Origin: Ceratotherium simum simum
Lineage: Eukaryota; Chordata; Mammalia; Perissodactyla; Rhinocerotidae
NCBI RefSeq assembly: GCF_000283155.1
Contig: NW_004454207.1
Location: 3,078,796 to 3,142,795, forward strand
Length of the DNA: 64,000 nucleotides
Direction of reading: 5' to 3'
Made by a program: the position numbers and the translations under genes
In this document: positions 1 to 11,986 of the stretch, in pieces
Position numbering within the stretch: the stretch's first letter is position 1
Layout of the letters: every line of letters starts with the position of its first letter
Notes under the pieces: model-generated
Database searches by the model: none
Told to the model about the DNA's origin: nothing
Seen by the model: the letters and a program-made list of their open reading frames with translations, nothing else

Positions 1-59
1 TTTCTTTGTGAACCAGCTTTTCTTGGGGTACTCCCCAATGTTTTAGTAGCAGGCAAAGT

Positions 60-470
60 CAGATATTATGCCACTCGTCTCGATTGTGCTGGGTCCAAAA
101 AATGCCCACACCGGGGGCGCTCCCCAGCTCAGGGCCCCGCTCCTCCAGGGAGGGCTGCGTACCTCTGGGCTGCTCCCGGTGGCCGTGAAGCTCTGCAGCT
201 TGTGAAGGCAGCGTTTTTTCTCTCCAGAAGGGAGTTTCTGCCTCTTCCACCTCAATTAGGATTGTCCTTTGTTGCAAGAGTTCCTCTTATCAGTTTTCAA
301 TTCTCTCTCAGGTGTAATTTTTCCACGAGTAGTTGTAAATTGGCTGTGTCCGTGGGAGGAGGTGAGTTCGGAGTCTGCCTATGCTGCCATCTTGAGTTCT
401 CTCACCTCTTTGTATTATTATTGCAACTTTTCTCTAAGTCTGAAATTATGTCAAAATAAAAAGTTTAAAA
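60..470 (-). repeat. Possible retroelement UTR-type repeat
   Basis: The stretch is GC-richer than its surroundings and has the feel of a retroelement untranslated leader, possibly L1-type, lying antisense. The assignment is from memory of similar mammalian sequence only. Open frames on both strands are short and show no known domain. Confidence 0.22.
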
Positions 471-479
471 ATTTCTGTA

Positions 480-1200
480 ATTTTTTTTGGATTGCATAAC
501 TACTTCTTTTCAATCCAGAATCCAATCATGGTTCACAGAAACATTTGGACATGACGTCCCTTTCTTCTTTTTTAATCTATACCAGTCTTCCCCACTTTTC
601 TCTTTCTTTCATGACACTGACTGTCTAAACCACCCATTTCGACTGACTTATTCTCTATGATGGATTTGTCTGCGTGTTTCCTCGTGGTGTCATTAGACTT
701 ATACCTGACAGTTGAGCTATCAGCCTTCTTTCGCCAATCTCATTAACCAGATGCTTTTTATGATGGCAGACCAATCTCTGTCAAATCCACAAGTGGTCAT
801 TAGCAAACAGGCACACAAAGCCACCACATATCCTGTTCAGTAGCATGGGGATTGCCCACGGTCCCCTGAACACACTGACCAGTACCTTGCATGAAATGCT
901 CACTCTTAAGTGGACACAAGTATGTTTGGGCAACAGGATGGGGCAGATTCAAGTCATATTCAGGAGCCTCTGAGAAGAGGAGGGCCATTGGTCTTAAGAA
1001 CTGCACATATTGTTTTAAACTGTGGGACATAAAGGATGAAGAAGTGAAATAACTCAGGGATGCCCCAGAGAACAATCCGGGGTAGGGCCAAGAGTGGCTT
1101 TCTGATAGAAAGTTCCTCAGATTCTTCTCCTACTTTAATTTCTACTAGCACCTCCCGAGCCACCCAGTTATATAACACTCTTCAGTATGAGCAATTGGCA
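480..1200. other. Unassigned sequence
   Basis: No repeat family, splice-bounded open frame or RNA motif was recognised here. The right edge runs into a TA dinucleotide run (about 1208-1224) that borders the L1 fragment. Confidence 0.4.
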
Positions 1201-1214
1201 TTATTTAAAAATAT

Positions 1215-1765
1215 ATATATATATGTATTTTATTTTGAAAAAACATAAACTTACACTATTTGCAGATGATATGATATTATGTATAGAAAATCCTAAAGAC
1301 TCTGCCAAAAAACTGTTAGATCTAATCAACAAATTAAGTAAAGTTACAGGATACAAAATCAACATACAGAAATCAGTAGCGTTTCTATACACTAACAAAG
1401 AATTATCTGAAAAAGAAATAAAGAAAACAATCCCATTTACGATAGCTTCAAAACCAATAAAATACCCAAGAATAAATTTAACCAAGAGGGTGAAAGATCT
1501 ATACACTGAAAACTAGGACATTAATGAAAGAAATTGAAGAAGACACAAATAAACGGAAAGTTAGCCCTTGTTCATGGATTGGAAGAATTAACATTATTAA
1601 AATGTCCATGCTACTCAAAGCCATCTATAGATTCAATGCTATTCCTATCAAGATTCCAATGGCATTTTTTACAGAAATAGGAAAAACAATCCTAAAATTT
1701 GTATGGAATTGCAAAAGGCACCAAATAGCCAAAGCAATCCTGAGAAAGGAGAATAAAATATAGGG
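1215..1765 (+). pseudogene. LINE-1 ORF2 fragment (reverse transcriptase part)
   Basis: This is a remnant of the L1 ORF2 polyprotein, which in intact elements supplies the endonuclease and reverse transcriptase for retrotransposition. The frame starting near 1187 contains the reverse-transcriptase active-site string FADD at 1259-1270. It is followed by residues typical of L1 ORF2 ([12 protein letters not shown], then [15 protein letters not shown]) up to a stop at 1516. The match resumes in a different frame at about 1524-1763 with [29 protein letters not shown], so at least one frameshift separates the halves. Both ends lie inside ORF2, meaning the endonuclease, the first half of the reverse transcriptase and the C-terminus are all missing. 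It is a dead internal fragment. An AT-rich run at 1205-1230 marks the 5' break. Confidence 0.9.
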
Positions 1766-1799
1766 TTTATTATTATTCACATATGATGAGACCAACATG

Positions 1800-2410
1800 T
1801 TGTTCAGGAGACGATTGCCATTGAAAAGATAGTTTGTTACTCACACTTCCCAAGAGGAGGAGGTATGTCACCCCACTCAGGGCCACATGGGGAAGCACTG
1901 AGGTTGGTCAGGAGGCAGAGGGAGCAAAGGGAAAACAAGAGCAAGAGCCTTTACTGTGGTTTCCATGGGAAGGAAAGGATGAGGCAGGGTAGGCAGGTTT
2001 AGGATTGGTTACTATGAATCATTTCACTGGGTTCTAGGTGTAGGGCTGTCTCTAGCTGTCCAGTAGCTGGCCCTGGGGTATTTAGTGCAGGGGAATAGTG
2101 GCTGAGAGTGTAGGAGCTTCACAAAGGAGATGACTGGGGGCATGGGCTCTGAATTGGTTGGTTGGTTTGCATATGAAAGGCGCATTTGCAGGCAAGTCAT
2201 TCACTATCTCTAGGAATTGACTGGTTCTGGGAGGGGTAGCCCCTCCAGGGTCATCAAGGCCCCAAGATGTCAAAGCGTCAGAAACACATGGTTAATACAC
2301 ACACCCAGAGTAGGCACCTACCTGTTTGGTCTTCCAAGATGGCTCACCCACATGGCTGGTAGCCTGAGGCCTCAGTACCTCTCCACGTGGACTCTTCCAT
2401 AGGTCTTAAA
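1800..2410 (-). repeat. Unclassified ancient repeat, LTR-like
   Basis: The composition and phrases of this block resemble old mammalian LTR-type repeats lying antisense, but the family could not be named. Boundaries are approximate and no duplication was found. Confidence 0.28.
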
Positions 2411-2789
2411 AATCTATCTTTTCCTAACAAGAGAGACTCAAATGGACACAGCTAAGCAAGATGGAAGACCTTGAGTGAAGTGCACACCGAGGTTTCAGCA
2501 ACTGACTTCACACTTTGCCCTCAAAACAGGTTTTGATAGACTAGAGACAAGACAAGGCCCATGTCCCTGAAGGAGAGGAAAACTTTGAAGAAAACCAAAA
2601 AGGGAGATTGATTTCTGCTTCACCATTTTGCCCAGGGCTTGACACATCACCCACTGAATGTACTTGAACATGATAATAGCTTATTTTAAAATTAAAATTC
2701 CAAATCTGCACTATATCATCATACGGCCTTTCTTCCCATTAGTCTGGATTGTCGAGACTTCTCTATATTAGTATCATGCTTCATGATGA

Positions 2790-2965
2790 AGCTTTCACTC
2801 ATTCAATCAACAACTATTTACCGAGCACACATCACACGCCACGTACTGTGATGGGCACTCAGGATAAAATGGTGAAAAGACAAATACAAATACGGTCCCC
2901 TCCTCCATGAAGCTTACTTTACACTCTAGTGGGGAAGCCAGAAAATCAGATAACATACAGATAAA
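2790..2965 (+). repeat. Ancient mammalian interspersed repeat fragment
   Basis: The block has the familiar order 'cattcaatcaacaactattta', a 'cacgtactgtgatgggcact' segment, then 'catgaagcttac' and 'ctagtgggg'. This matches a widespread old mammalian repeat seen again at 24880-25060, 26110-26215, 47195-47290 and 49945-50470. The family name is not certain. Confidence 0.45.
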
Positions 2966-2969
2966 GGTA

Positions 2970-4165
2970 AGATGGCAACAATGATAAATGCTGCAAGTCA
3001 CAGTAACCACAAGGACCCAGAGTGGGGGAAGAGGTGGATTCTCCAAGGGGAGAGGGGGTCTCTCTGAAGGAAGTTAAAAGAGGGCTGAATAATACATGGT
3101 GGTCTCCAAAACAGTATCTCCATTACTATGTTGAAGACACCCAGGATAACAACATGTTTGAGGTGGAGAGGAAGCCTGTGAGCAAGGGGCAAGTGTTCCA
3201 CGAACGATGGAGAATCACCAGGAGGTCAGTAGGAGAGACAGAAGGTGGTACAGGGATGACATGGCATGAGATGGAAAGAAGTTTCATTTTGTTTTTAATG
3301 AGGATATGGAGGAGAATGGCCAAGAAGCGATCATGAAGAACAAGGGGGAATAGTAATTTTGAAAAAATGAATGCAAATTTTGTAATTTTCTCCAATGTCC
3401 ATGGGCCTCCCCCTCCCCCATTGGAAGGTTAAGACAATGTAAAATTGATTTAAGGACTCAGTGTTGTTAAACATAACATTCAAAAGCTCTTTGTTAATGA
3501 TTCTCCCCATCTCTGCCCTTCCTTCCTATGACTTCATGCTTTGTCTATCCTTCCAATAAGATGTTTCTGAATTATAAAATTTCCATTGCAGACTGACATT
3601 CGTAATTCTAGTGCCTTCTAATGCACAATTTGTTCCCATTTCAGTGTACTTCTCTCAGCAATAGATTTGCTTTCACAAGAGCAGCCTTAACAAACAGCAA
3701 GCACAATATACAGTCCATCAACCAGAGAGTGTATTTCTCAACAGCCCACTCATATTTTCATAAATCACAGAGCAATTGTTATAACTGATTTGCTCAGAAA
3801 GTTTCATTTTATTTTCAATCCACTTATTTTGATTGATAAAAGGGAGATGGTTAATGGTTTTTTTCCTCTAAACTTGTACAAAACAAGGTACATCCTAACT
3901 AGCCTATTAAAATAGTGAAATCCATGGTACATTACATCTGTGTGGTGAAAATCATCATTTATGAAACTAAATTAGCCTCTCTACCTGGTGAGAGGAAGTG
4001 CTCAAATTTAAGAGCCTGTGGCAGAAATCTTGGCTAGACTAAATTCAGCCCTTGGTTTCCTTCTCCAGTGAATCTGGTATCTCTATCCAACTCGATATCT
4101 GCAATTCAAAACATGTACACAAAGACAGTTGGAATTTTCAAGGAAGGAAGTAACTTATTGATGAC
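2970..4165. other. Unassigned AT-rich sequence
   Basis: No element or gene was recognised. A purine-rich open frame on the plus strand at about 3022-3336 has no recognisable domain and no flanking splice signals that stand out. Confidence 0.4.
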
Positions 4166-4169
4166 CAGT

Positions 4170-4934
4170 GAAGGGGAGGAAGAATAGTCCTCTACCATCT
4201 AAGTTCTTCTGGATGGTCTAAGAATTAAATTGACACGAGACAGAATAACAGGAGAAAATCAAACAAAGTTTAATAATATGTATACAAGGGAGAAACCCAG
4301 GAAATCTGTGTAACTCGCCAAAATGGCCAAAACCACTACCTTAAATACTATCTTCAGCTAATGACAAAGGAGGATGTTGGGAGTAGTGGTTTGGGAACTC
4401 AAAGGGGAGGAAAGTGATTCACATGGAGATGGGAAAGCAAATGTTTGGTAAACAAGTGTTGACCATGCCTTGCAAAGACAATGACAGATGGAGAGCACTT
4501 TGATTAAAAAGCCCTTATTAGAGGGCCAGCCCAGTGGCGTAGTGGTTAAGTTCGTCATGCTCCGCTTTGGCAGCCTGGGGTTTGTGGGTTCAGACCCCGG
4601 GCATGGACCTACACCACTCATCAAGCCATGCTGTGGTGGCCACCCATATCCAAAATAGTGGAAGATTGCCACAGATGTTAGCTCAGGGTCAGTCTTCCTC
4701 ACTAAAAAAAACAAAAAACAAACAAAACACTTGTTAGGTTCCTCCCTGCATATCACACCTAGTTTATATTATACTATAGTTATCTTATGGTATTAGCTCC
4801 TTCCTGGAACAGGCCTTCTATCTTAAATTCTTTTAGGCAGTTAGGGGGGAGGTCAAAGTTTCTTTCAGAGTCTTTTGTCCCTAAAAATAAGCCAAAGAGA
4901 CACATTTTGGGTCGGCCAATTCTGATCCCCCACA
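4170..4934 (-). mobile_element. Solo LTR of an ERV1-type retrovirus, family A (copy 1)
   Basis: Read on the minus strand the element starts TGTGGGGGATC and ends CCCCTTCA, the TG...CA form of a retroviral LTR. It is flanked by a perfect 4-bp duplication, CCAG at 4166-4169 and 4935-4938, the size expected for class I (gamma-like) endogenous retroviruses. No gag, pol or env remains are adjacent, so it is a solo LTR left by recombination. Its middle part matches copy 2 (19579-20118) and differs from copies 3-5, so there are at least two subfamilies. An ERE SINE is inserted at 4523-4728. Confidence 0.82.
4523..4728 (+). mobile_element. ERE SINE inside LTR A copy 1
   Basis: This is a tRNA-derived SINE with the ERE head (ggccagcccagtggcg, A-box-like), body, and tail 'gatgttagctcagggtcagt' ending in an A-rich run. 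It interrupts the LTR. A degenerate duplication, cttattag on the left and cttgttag on the right, brackets it. Sequence is fairly diverged, so it is one of the older ERE copies here. Confidence 0.88.
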
Positions 4935-5034
4935 CCAGAAATGCCTGCTTATACAATCTCTCACCTTTATGCCTTGCAAGAAACTCTTATATTACCTTCC
5001 GAAAAAATTTTTAAGTATCTGTGAGGACAGCTGT

Positions 5035-6780
5035 TATATTAAACAAAGATCATAATAGATATAGAGTTTAAGATGCAGAAAAAGAGGATTGAATTTTTAA
5101 AGGGAATATCAGAAAATAAAATCCTTTCCTTTTCTCTAGCCTTTGGAGTCAAAAAATAAATAAATAGGCAGAAACTTGCATAATCCTTCCTAGATCCCAT
5201 GAGCTACAAATGTATTATTAGTACAGATTGCTATGCAAGAATGGTTAGTTATGTTTATGGATGTATAGGAAGAGACAGTCTTGCAAAATTGTACATTGAA
5301 ACACTCACTGAATATTCCTGGAAGTGTGTCGAAATAAGTTAAAGGGTTAATGACACAGTTATGGGTGTGCCTTGTAAGGACATGACAGAGGGAGTAAACA
5401 GCCTAATAAAAAGAGAAAAGCACATAGTGTATCACGTAAGACTATTCTTATTAACCTCTTTCATTCATGTTGGAGATAATCTAAAAGGATCAAGTCAAGA
5501 ATTTCCTATTGTGAAGGGAAGAGGTGAACCTTGATTTCTGCCTTGTGACTCAGGTTAACTGCCCAACAGCATTTTTAGCATCCAAGAGTGTGTAAATGAA
5601 TGCCCTGTGATACAAAAAAAGTAATAATGGATTAAACAAGGCTACAGAAAGAAGCAAACTTCCATCATAGCAGTGTCTCAAGCCTGCAAACTTGATACCC
5701 CCAACCCCATTCCAAAGGTAGAGTTCAGAGACCACAAGTACTATAGGCATGGATGACAATATCTAAATCTAGAAAGGATTAGCATATGGCTCCCAAAGAA
5801 CGCTTGTGCAAATGCATGCAGCAGCACTGGGTTCTCACAATTGCTGGAAATGACTCAGGGTTCAAGTGTTGGTTGCCAGGCTGGCTCCACTTTTACTGGA
5901 ATGCTGTGAGTCATGTGTTCGTCGGCTGGGTGAGGAGACCACACTGGTCTCGAGCACACTTATATTTCACACGACCCAGACACAGCAGCCACCTGACCAA
6001 AATTCCAACAAGACTCACAGCAGATAAGAAGGGGAAATGATTTAAATGTTCAACCAGAGAAGAGAAAGCTGAACCTTTTTAAACCTCCAAACCAAGAACT
6101 TAAAAATAAAACAATTTTCTACCACAGGACTTTGATAAGACCAGTAACTTCTACGCTCCTCCAAAAGTATTTAAGAAACTATTTGAGTAGTGTTAAATCT
6201 TGATTGTTCCTCCATTTAAATACTGTCTTTAAAAGACCTTCCACCTGTCTAGAGTGGAAATAACAAAAGTCAGATGTCTTGAATACTTCAAATTTCCAGT
6301 TCTAGAAGTCCTAGCTATGTGACTTTGTCAGTTACAATTAGGTCAGTTGATTTAAGACAGCACCCAGGGTTTATCTTCTCAGATTGAATGTCCAGAGGGG
6401 GTCAGTCCAGGCTGCTGTGGTGGCTTAACAAAGCCACTGGGCAGAGTCCTCTCTGCTTCACCATTCTCATACACACATGGCTTTCATCCTCACTGTTATA
6501 AGATGGCTGCTCCAGCTGCAGCCATCACATCCACACCCCAGGGGACAAGAAGGTAGAAGGAGGAAGGCAAAAAGAGGCACATCCCATTCCTTTTTAAGGA
6601 GCCTTTCTGGAAATGCCACGCTACAGCTTTCAGGTTGGCCAGAACTCAGTTATATGGCTACACCTAGCTGGGAAATATACTCTTCTAGTTGGGTTGCCAC
6701 CCTGAGAAATATCAGGACTCTTTAACTAAAGAAGAAGGGAAGAATGAATACTAGGTAGGCAATAAGTAGTCTCAGTCAGA
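5035..6780. other. Unassigned sequence
   Basis: AT-rich with no recognised element or gene. Open frames at 5550-5759 (minus), 5786-6040 (plus) and 6477-6725 (plus) are short and carry no domain I know. Confidence 0.4.
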
Positions 6781-6784
6781 GGGA

Positions 6785-6895
6785 CGTTTAAAGCTATTCA
6801 CTTCTCTGAGTCCATGGCCTCATTTATAAAGTGGGTAGACAATGCGTACTTCACATGGTTGGTGAGGTGAAAAACAGCATACACATACTAGCTGT
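6785..6895 (-). repeat. MIR SINE fragment
   Basis: The order 'cttctctgagtccatggcct', 'cattta...aaagtggg' and 'gtgaggtg' matches the antisense core of the old mammalian tRNA-derived SINE MIR. It is short and diverged. Confidence 0.5.
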
Positions 6896-6899
6896 TAAT

Positions 6900-8675
6900 A
6901 GCCTCCCAAAACCTAGCTTAGAATCATCGGCATCCGAGCGTATATTCAGCATTACTCCACTTTCTGGAAAAATCAAGTCCCTAGTCTGAGTGCAGACTCT
7001 GCTTTGCTTTGCTGCCTCATTCGAGTTCTAGTAACTGGACGTCTGCTTTTTTCTTGTGATTTCATTCCTTTCTCATGGAATAACTTTAGGCAATGGCTCT
7101 CTGTCTTCATTCTGACTTCCTTGTTCTCTAGTTCCTCCACGACTGGGCCCAGCCATGCTCTTCCCACTATATTGCGACCTATCTTTAAAATCTGATGATC
7201 TCTCACATGTGGTACAAATCCTTTCAGTGGTTTTTAAAACATCTCAAGTCTCCATAGGATCATCACTTTCTCATCTTACTCATGTCTTGTTGAATTGCCT
7301 GGGAAACCACACGCAAGAGCACAGTAAACACGTCAGTGCAATGTATATTTTTAAGTAGGGACCATTACATTGGTTCCTACTTAGAAATGTGTTAATGACA
7401 ACCAGTGTGCTTTATGTACCACCATTCTTTCCACCTGGGGTTCTAATAGTAATCAGTCTGCAAATTTTTAAAGACATTTCTCATTTAAATTCTTTAATGT
7501 TCTATAAGATATGCTCTTCAGGCATTCTATGCAGCGTTAAGAATAAGTTAATATTTTACAGATGTTAAAATTTTCTTTTAAGGGATTAAGTGAATTGTTT
7601 CTGAATTTAAGTAGCTTGTCCAAGAACTTCTGGGCCATAAGCAGTAGGGGTAAGACATATCCACTGTCTATTTCCAAATCCATGCACTTTTTTACCAGAA
7701 CAAAAATGCCCAATTCCCATTAAAGTCAATATAAATCACACTGCTCTATTTTATGATGCCTTAGAAAACTCAAGGCTTAAAACTTAAGGATGTAAAATCT
7801 GTTTCCATCATGATAAACTATACTATTAGCACTCATTATTTCAAACAGTGAAATAAAGGGGTGGAGGTGAGGAAAAAATCCATGCTAGTTATTAATTTAT
7901 AAGGCTTTACCCTACGCTAGTCTATTTGATACATAGACAGGCCAATTGATCTTGACTATAATGAAAAATCTTGCTTGTCTAAGAATAGGTATATTGCCCA
8001 GACCACGTTTTCCTAAAAAATTATTTTTCTGTAGGTAACTTTATAAGAATAGAGAGACATTTGAAATGTTAGAAGATTTGAGAATTATTGGTGAAATTTC
8101 AAGGCACCAGAGTTAAAATAATTGTTTCTATAACCATGACTTGCAGGCTGGCATGTAAGGTTGGTATATTGATGAGGGAAGGAAGGTTCTAATATAATAC
8201 AGCCAGACATTTTATATAGAGAGGATGCTGAAGAGTAGGCATAGAGAATTGACTGCACAAATGCCCGGAGCTAAATATATTGATTGAAAAGGTCAGCATG
8301 TTAGCAGGAGCCTCAAGCCTTCTCATCCATTAACCCAAAATATTGAGTGTTACCAGGGAAATGAAGGGGAAAATGGAAAGCTCTTAAACAATGAAATGGC
8401 TTTTGTCTTCCTGAGATGAGACCTGAATATCTCTGTCTCCATCCCTGGAGCGTTTCCACCGGAGCCCTAGGATTCTTGCCGAGGGTGGCTATCCCTGCAT
8501 GAAAAATGAAAGTCCTTATGGAGCACAGCTAAAACGTAAAAGCCTGCTGAAGAGTCACTCACATACGTTATCAAATGAATCACTCGGTCACAACAAGATT
8601 GAATAGTCTTTAGAGCGAGAACATAAGGATTTACAAATAATGACCACCAAACAAGGTTAACATTATATATAATAT
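6900..8675. other. Unassigned AT-rich sequence
   Basis: Nothing was confidently recognised. A weak MIR-like patch may lie at about 7600-7700. A TA-rich run (8664-8680) sits just before the next element. Confidence 0.4.
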
Positions 8676-8680
8676 ATATT

Positions 8681-9650
8681 TGTTGTTAGTGCTGTCGAGT
8701 GGATTTCGACTCCTAGGGACCCTATGTACAGCAGAGGGAACCTTGCCTGGTCTTTTTGCAACATCTTCTCACCTTCTGGAGCTCTATCAGACAATGCTCT
8801 GCTGCATTCATAGGGTTTTCATGGGCAAGTTTCTCGAAAGTGGGTGGCCAAGTCCTTCTTCCTAGTCTGTTCAGTCTGGGAGCTCCACTGAAACCTGTCC
8901 ACCATGGGTGACCATGCTGGTATTTGAAATGCCAGGGGCATAGCTTTCTGTATCACAGTGTCATGCAGCTGCCACAGTATGACAACTGACAGATGAGTGG
9001 TGAGGTTCCCTGGCCGAGACACAAACCCAAGCCACAGAGGTAAGTGTGTTACCACACAAAATTGGGGTTCTCTGTCCCATGCACATAAACAATCCAATTA
9101 ATTATGGCACCAGCCTTTGAGGGGAGAAATCAGCTTTTATTCTGCGAGATTGATCTCCAGGGAGACAGGGGGCATGTGCCCTCAGATCTGTCTCTCCAAT
9201 TGAGGATTTGGGACAAAATTAAAGAGGTTAGGGAGAACAGGCTGGCACTCAGAAACTCTGGTGGGACAGGTTTTGATTGGTGGGCTTCAGGTATTTATGG
9301 TAAGGTTTTAAACATTTATGATGGGGTTCTAAACATTTTTGCGTGAGGTGAGAAAGGAATTTTAATACTGGATCTTCCTGAATGAGGGACCCCTCACTTC
9401 TGATAAGAGTCCAGCTTTCAGGTTCCAGTCACGTCCGGGTCCTTGGGTTCCGTGGAAGGGGGATCTTTGGCTCCAAGATTGTTTCAGGTCACGATTTCTC
9501 CTTTTGCGCATGCCCTGGCTACATGACTTTGCAGTTTTTCTGAAAGACGATCCTTAATCACTTTGTTGATAAGAGATGGGGGTCTGTTCAAATTGGCTCT
9601 AAATGGGCCCAGGGTCACAAGAGCACCAAATCTTAACCACTAGACCACAT
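8681..9650 (-). mobile_element. tRNA-Glu-headed SINE-like unit, split by an LTR
   Basis: On the minus strand, 9650-9620 reads 'gtggtctagtggttaagatt' plus 'tggtgctct', and 9044 to about 9003 continues 'cttacctctgtggcttgggt' then 'ttgtgtctcggccagggaac'. Joined, this follows tRNA-Glu through its A box, anticodon region and B box. The remainder (9003-8681) is a body ending in 'gagtcgaaatccactcgaca', which resembles the 3' ends of RTE/BovB-type retroelements and of SINEs mobilised by them. The low-coordinate end runs into a TA-rich tail. It is therefore a SINE with a tRNA-Glu head rather than a tRNA gene, and not ERE, whose head differs. A 575-bp LTR (9045-9619) interrupts the head. Confidence 0.6.
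9045..9619 (-). mobile_element. Solo ERV1-type LTR, family D
   Basis: On the minus strand the element begins TGTGACCC and ends GTAACACA. In the expected order it has a CCAAT-box (minus reading of 9271-9280), a TATA-like ATAAATAC (9291-9299) and a polyadenylation signal AATAAAA (9135-9141), the layout of a gamma-type LTR. It sits in the tRNA-Glu-like head at the position of the anticodon loop. Flanking tetramers in minus reading are CTCT and CTTA, each one change from CTCA, which is what the tRNA would have there. A decayed 4-bp duplication is therefore likely. No internal retroviral sequence remains. Confidence 0.68.
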
Positions 9651-9664
9651 AATGTATATAGTGC

Positions 9665-10925
9665 CTTACAAATTAACCATATTTATCCAGGTGTATGACA
9701 GGATACAAGAGCTGCCTGTGGGAAGCAATTTATGGCCAAGCAATCCTGGCCAGGACGACTCTATTGAACTGGCAAAGAGTATGGCCCTTGGCCTCCCTGA
9801 TCTGTGTGCCCTCATGCAGACAAGAGAGACTAATAAGACACTGCTAGAACCAAGACATAGCTCTACTAGTTTGAGGATAGGGGAGGCTTCTCTCCCTTGC
9901 CCCTACTTCCCTCAGGCTCTGAAGACCTCGTTTTGAAGGAGGGAACAGACCAGAACATTGATTCACCACCACTCCCCAGGCCTTCTCATCTTTCATTTCC
10001 GCTGCTTGGATTACTCTGTCCTCTGCTCCTCCTTAATTGGGAGGTTTCACTCAGATGAAGTCCAAGCACATATGTTCTGGGGTCCCTAAGTTCTCTATGA
10101 GAATCATTAAATTTTGTTCATTTCTATGTTTGTCTTAAAAATATAATAACATGAGCATATTATGGGTTATCTGGTCAACCATCTTACACCCACATGCTGC
10201 CATACAATTTCAAGGTCCACGCTTGCATTTCCCTTAATGATTGCACAGGTGCCATGTGATCTGCTTATGTGACATGTTTGACTTTTAATGCAGGGTTTCT
10301 CAAACTAGGGTTAGCACGGACATCTGCAGACATAATCCTAGGATCTGAAAATCCTCAAAATTCTAACCTCCCTCATTCATCCTCTCAGTTATTGACTGTT
10401 TTGTCCTGGGCAGCTATTTGAATTAAGATGATCTCCATGGAAAATTTTTAATGTCTAATTAATGTCTGTCAACCTCATCTCTCACATAAAGATACTCATT
10501 TTCTTGACTGATGCTGTGTCTTCAGTATTTTTTTTTCCCGTCTTTCTTTCACTGTACTGAATTTAATATGCTATAAATTTTGAAAGAGCATCATGGCCAG
10601 ATTTAGAAAATTGGTGATGGGCACTGGGAATGCCATACGTGAGAGAGAAAAGGATCAGTGAGACAGTGGAGGGGTATGTTATTCTTGTCTGCTTAGGAGG
10701 AAGGGGACAGCATGAGAGGAATTGGTGATGTTCTGTCATATTTACAATTGATATAGAAAATGCTTTGATGGGAGAAAAAGGACATAGATTTTGGAGTCAC
10801 CCGGACAGTCATATGACTGGGGCAAAATGCTTCGCTTTTTCAAGTCTTGATTTTTTTTTTAATCTAAATAATAGGAATAAAAATACTAATACCTCTTCAA
10901 TCAATGGCACTAGAACAACTAGATG
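9665..10925. other. Unassigned sequence
   Basis: No gene or clear element. A hAT-like patch may start near 10290 ('gggtttctcaaactagggtt'), and a weak antisense MIR-like patch lies at about 10810-10895. Confidence 0.35.
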
Positions 10926-10929
10926 TACA

Positions 10930-11200
10930 TATTTTAAAAAATAAGAACTTTGATTCTTATATCACATGCAAAAAATTAATTCAAGCTGAATCATAGACCT
11001 AAATGTAAATGCTAAAATTAGGAAGCTTCTAAACTAAACAGAGAACAATATCGCTGTAACTTTGAGATGGGTAAAGACCTCTTAGAGAGGGCACAAAAAG
11101 CTTTGACCATAAAAGGAAAAGTTAATAAATTGGACTTCACCAAAATTAAAGACTCCTACTTTTCCAAGGACACTGTTTACCTCTCAGTAAAGTACAATTC
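10930..11200 (+). pseudogene. LINE-1 ORF2 C-terminal-region fragment
   Basis: The frame starting at 11067 reads LLERAQKALTIKGKVNKLDF and then TKIKDSYFSKD, characteristic of L1 ORF2 downstream of the reverse transcriptase. The preceding bases (10930-11066) continue the same homology in a broken frame. The match stops near 11180-11200, and the rest of that open frame is unrelated. It is a short, dead fragment in sense orientation. Confidence 0.75.
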
Positions 11201-11204
11201 TCCC

Positions 11205-11980
11205 TTTAGCAGCTCAGATACCTTATATCTCGCAGAACTACAAAGAGATCTCCAAAGGGCAAACCCAGTGATGAATGATGCTAATGACCCAGAAGTTTTC
11301 CTTTTGAGGTGTTGATGAAAGGGAGGACAGCTGGGGCAGCAGGGATTAGGGGGATGTAGTTCCTTCATGTTGTAATGAAAAACAAGTTATTTTACTTTCA
11401 GTTTTACAAAACCATTTTCATGTCGCCTTTTCTGAATATGCTATGTGTGTCATTGCTATGGCAAATAGGGTGAATAAAGTATTTGTGAGAACAAAGTGAA
11501 AGACCTGTGGGCAGCTCAGAAGCAGTCAGTTGCATACGACAAGAGGCAGGATGAGGATTGGGCTTGGGTCAAAGTTCCAAAACTAAATTACTGAAATATG
11601 CATAATTATCTCCATAAAATAACACTCTCAAAGAGGTCTCAACAATTGCAATAGACAGATTTGCATATTAAAAATTCCATGACGCTTCCTGAAATATTTA
11701 TGATTTTGTATTGACATCTCTCTTTTTTCAAAGCTCTAAATAATTAAGTGTTTCTATAATATTCGGGAATACAGAGTGACAACAATAATTGTTTAGCCCA
11801 TATACTCTCTTGTTTGGAAAAGATCTTGACCATATTAGTGAAACCATCTCATGAGTTTGATTGCATGTTTGACAAAGTGGCAAGGGCAATGTCAAATTTC
11901 AATGAATGATCTTCTTATTATTATTGTTTTCCATATTCCCATTCAGTAAAAGGCATCCAAGAGGACAGTTTAAGGTTGGA
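11205..11980. other. Unassigned AT-rich sequence
   Basis: Nothing was recognised between the L1 fragment and the hAT-type element. Confidence 0.4.
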
Positions 11981-11986
11981 GTATAG

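Noticed and set aside
1187..1516. Reverse-transcriptase-like protein with FADD motif
   Set aside because: It is an L1 ORF2 fragment with a frameshift and both ends missing, not an independent or functional reverse transcriptase.
9003..9650. Functional tRNA-Glu gene
   Set aside because: The tRNA-like part is split by a 575-bp LTR and carries several changes. It continues into a SINE-like body.
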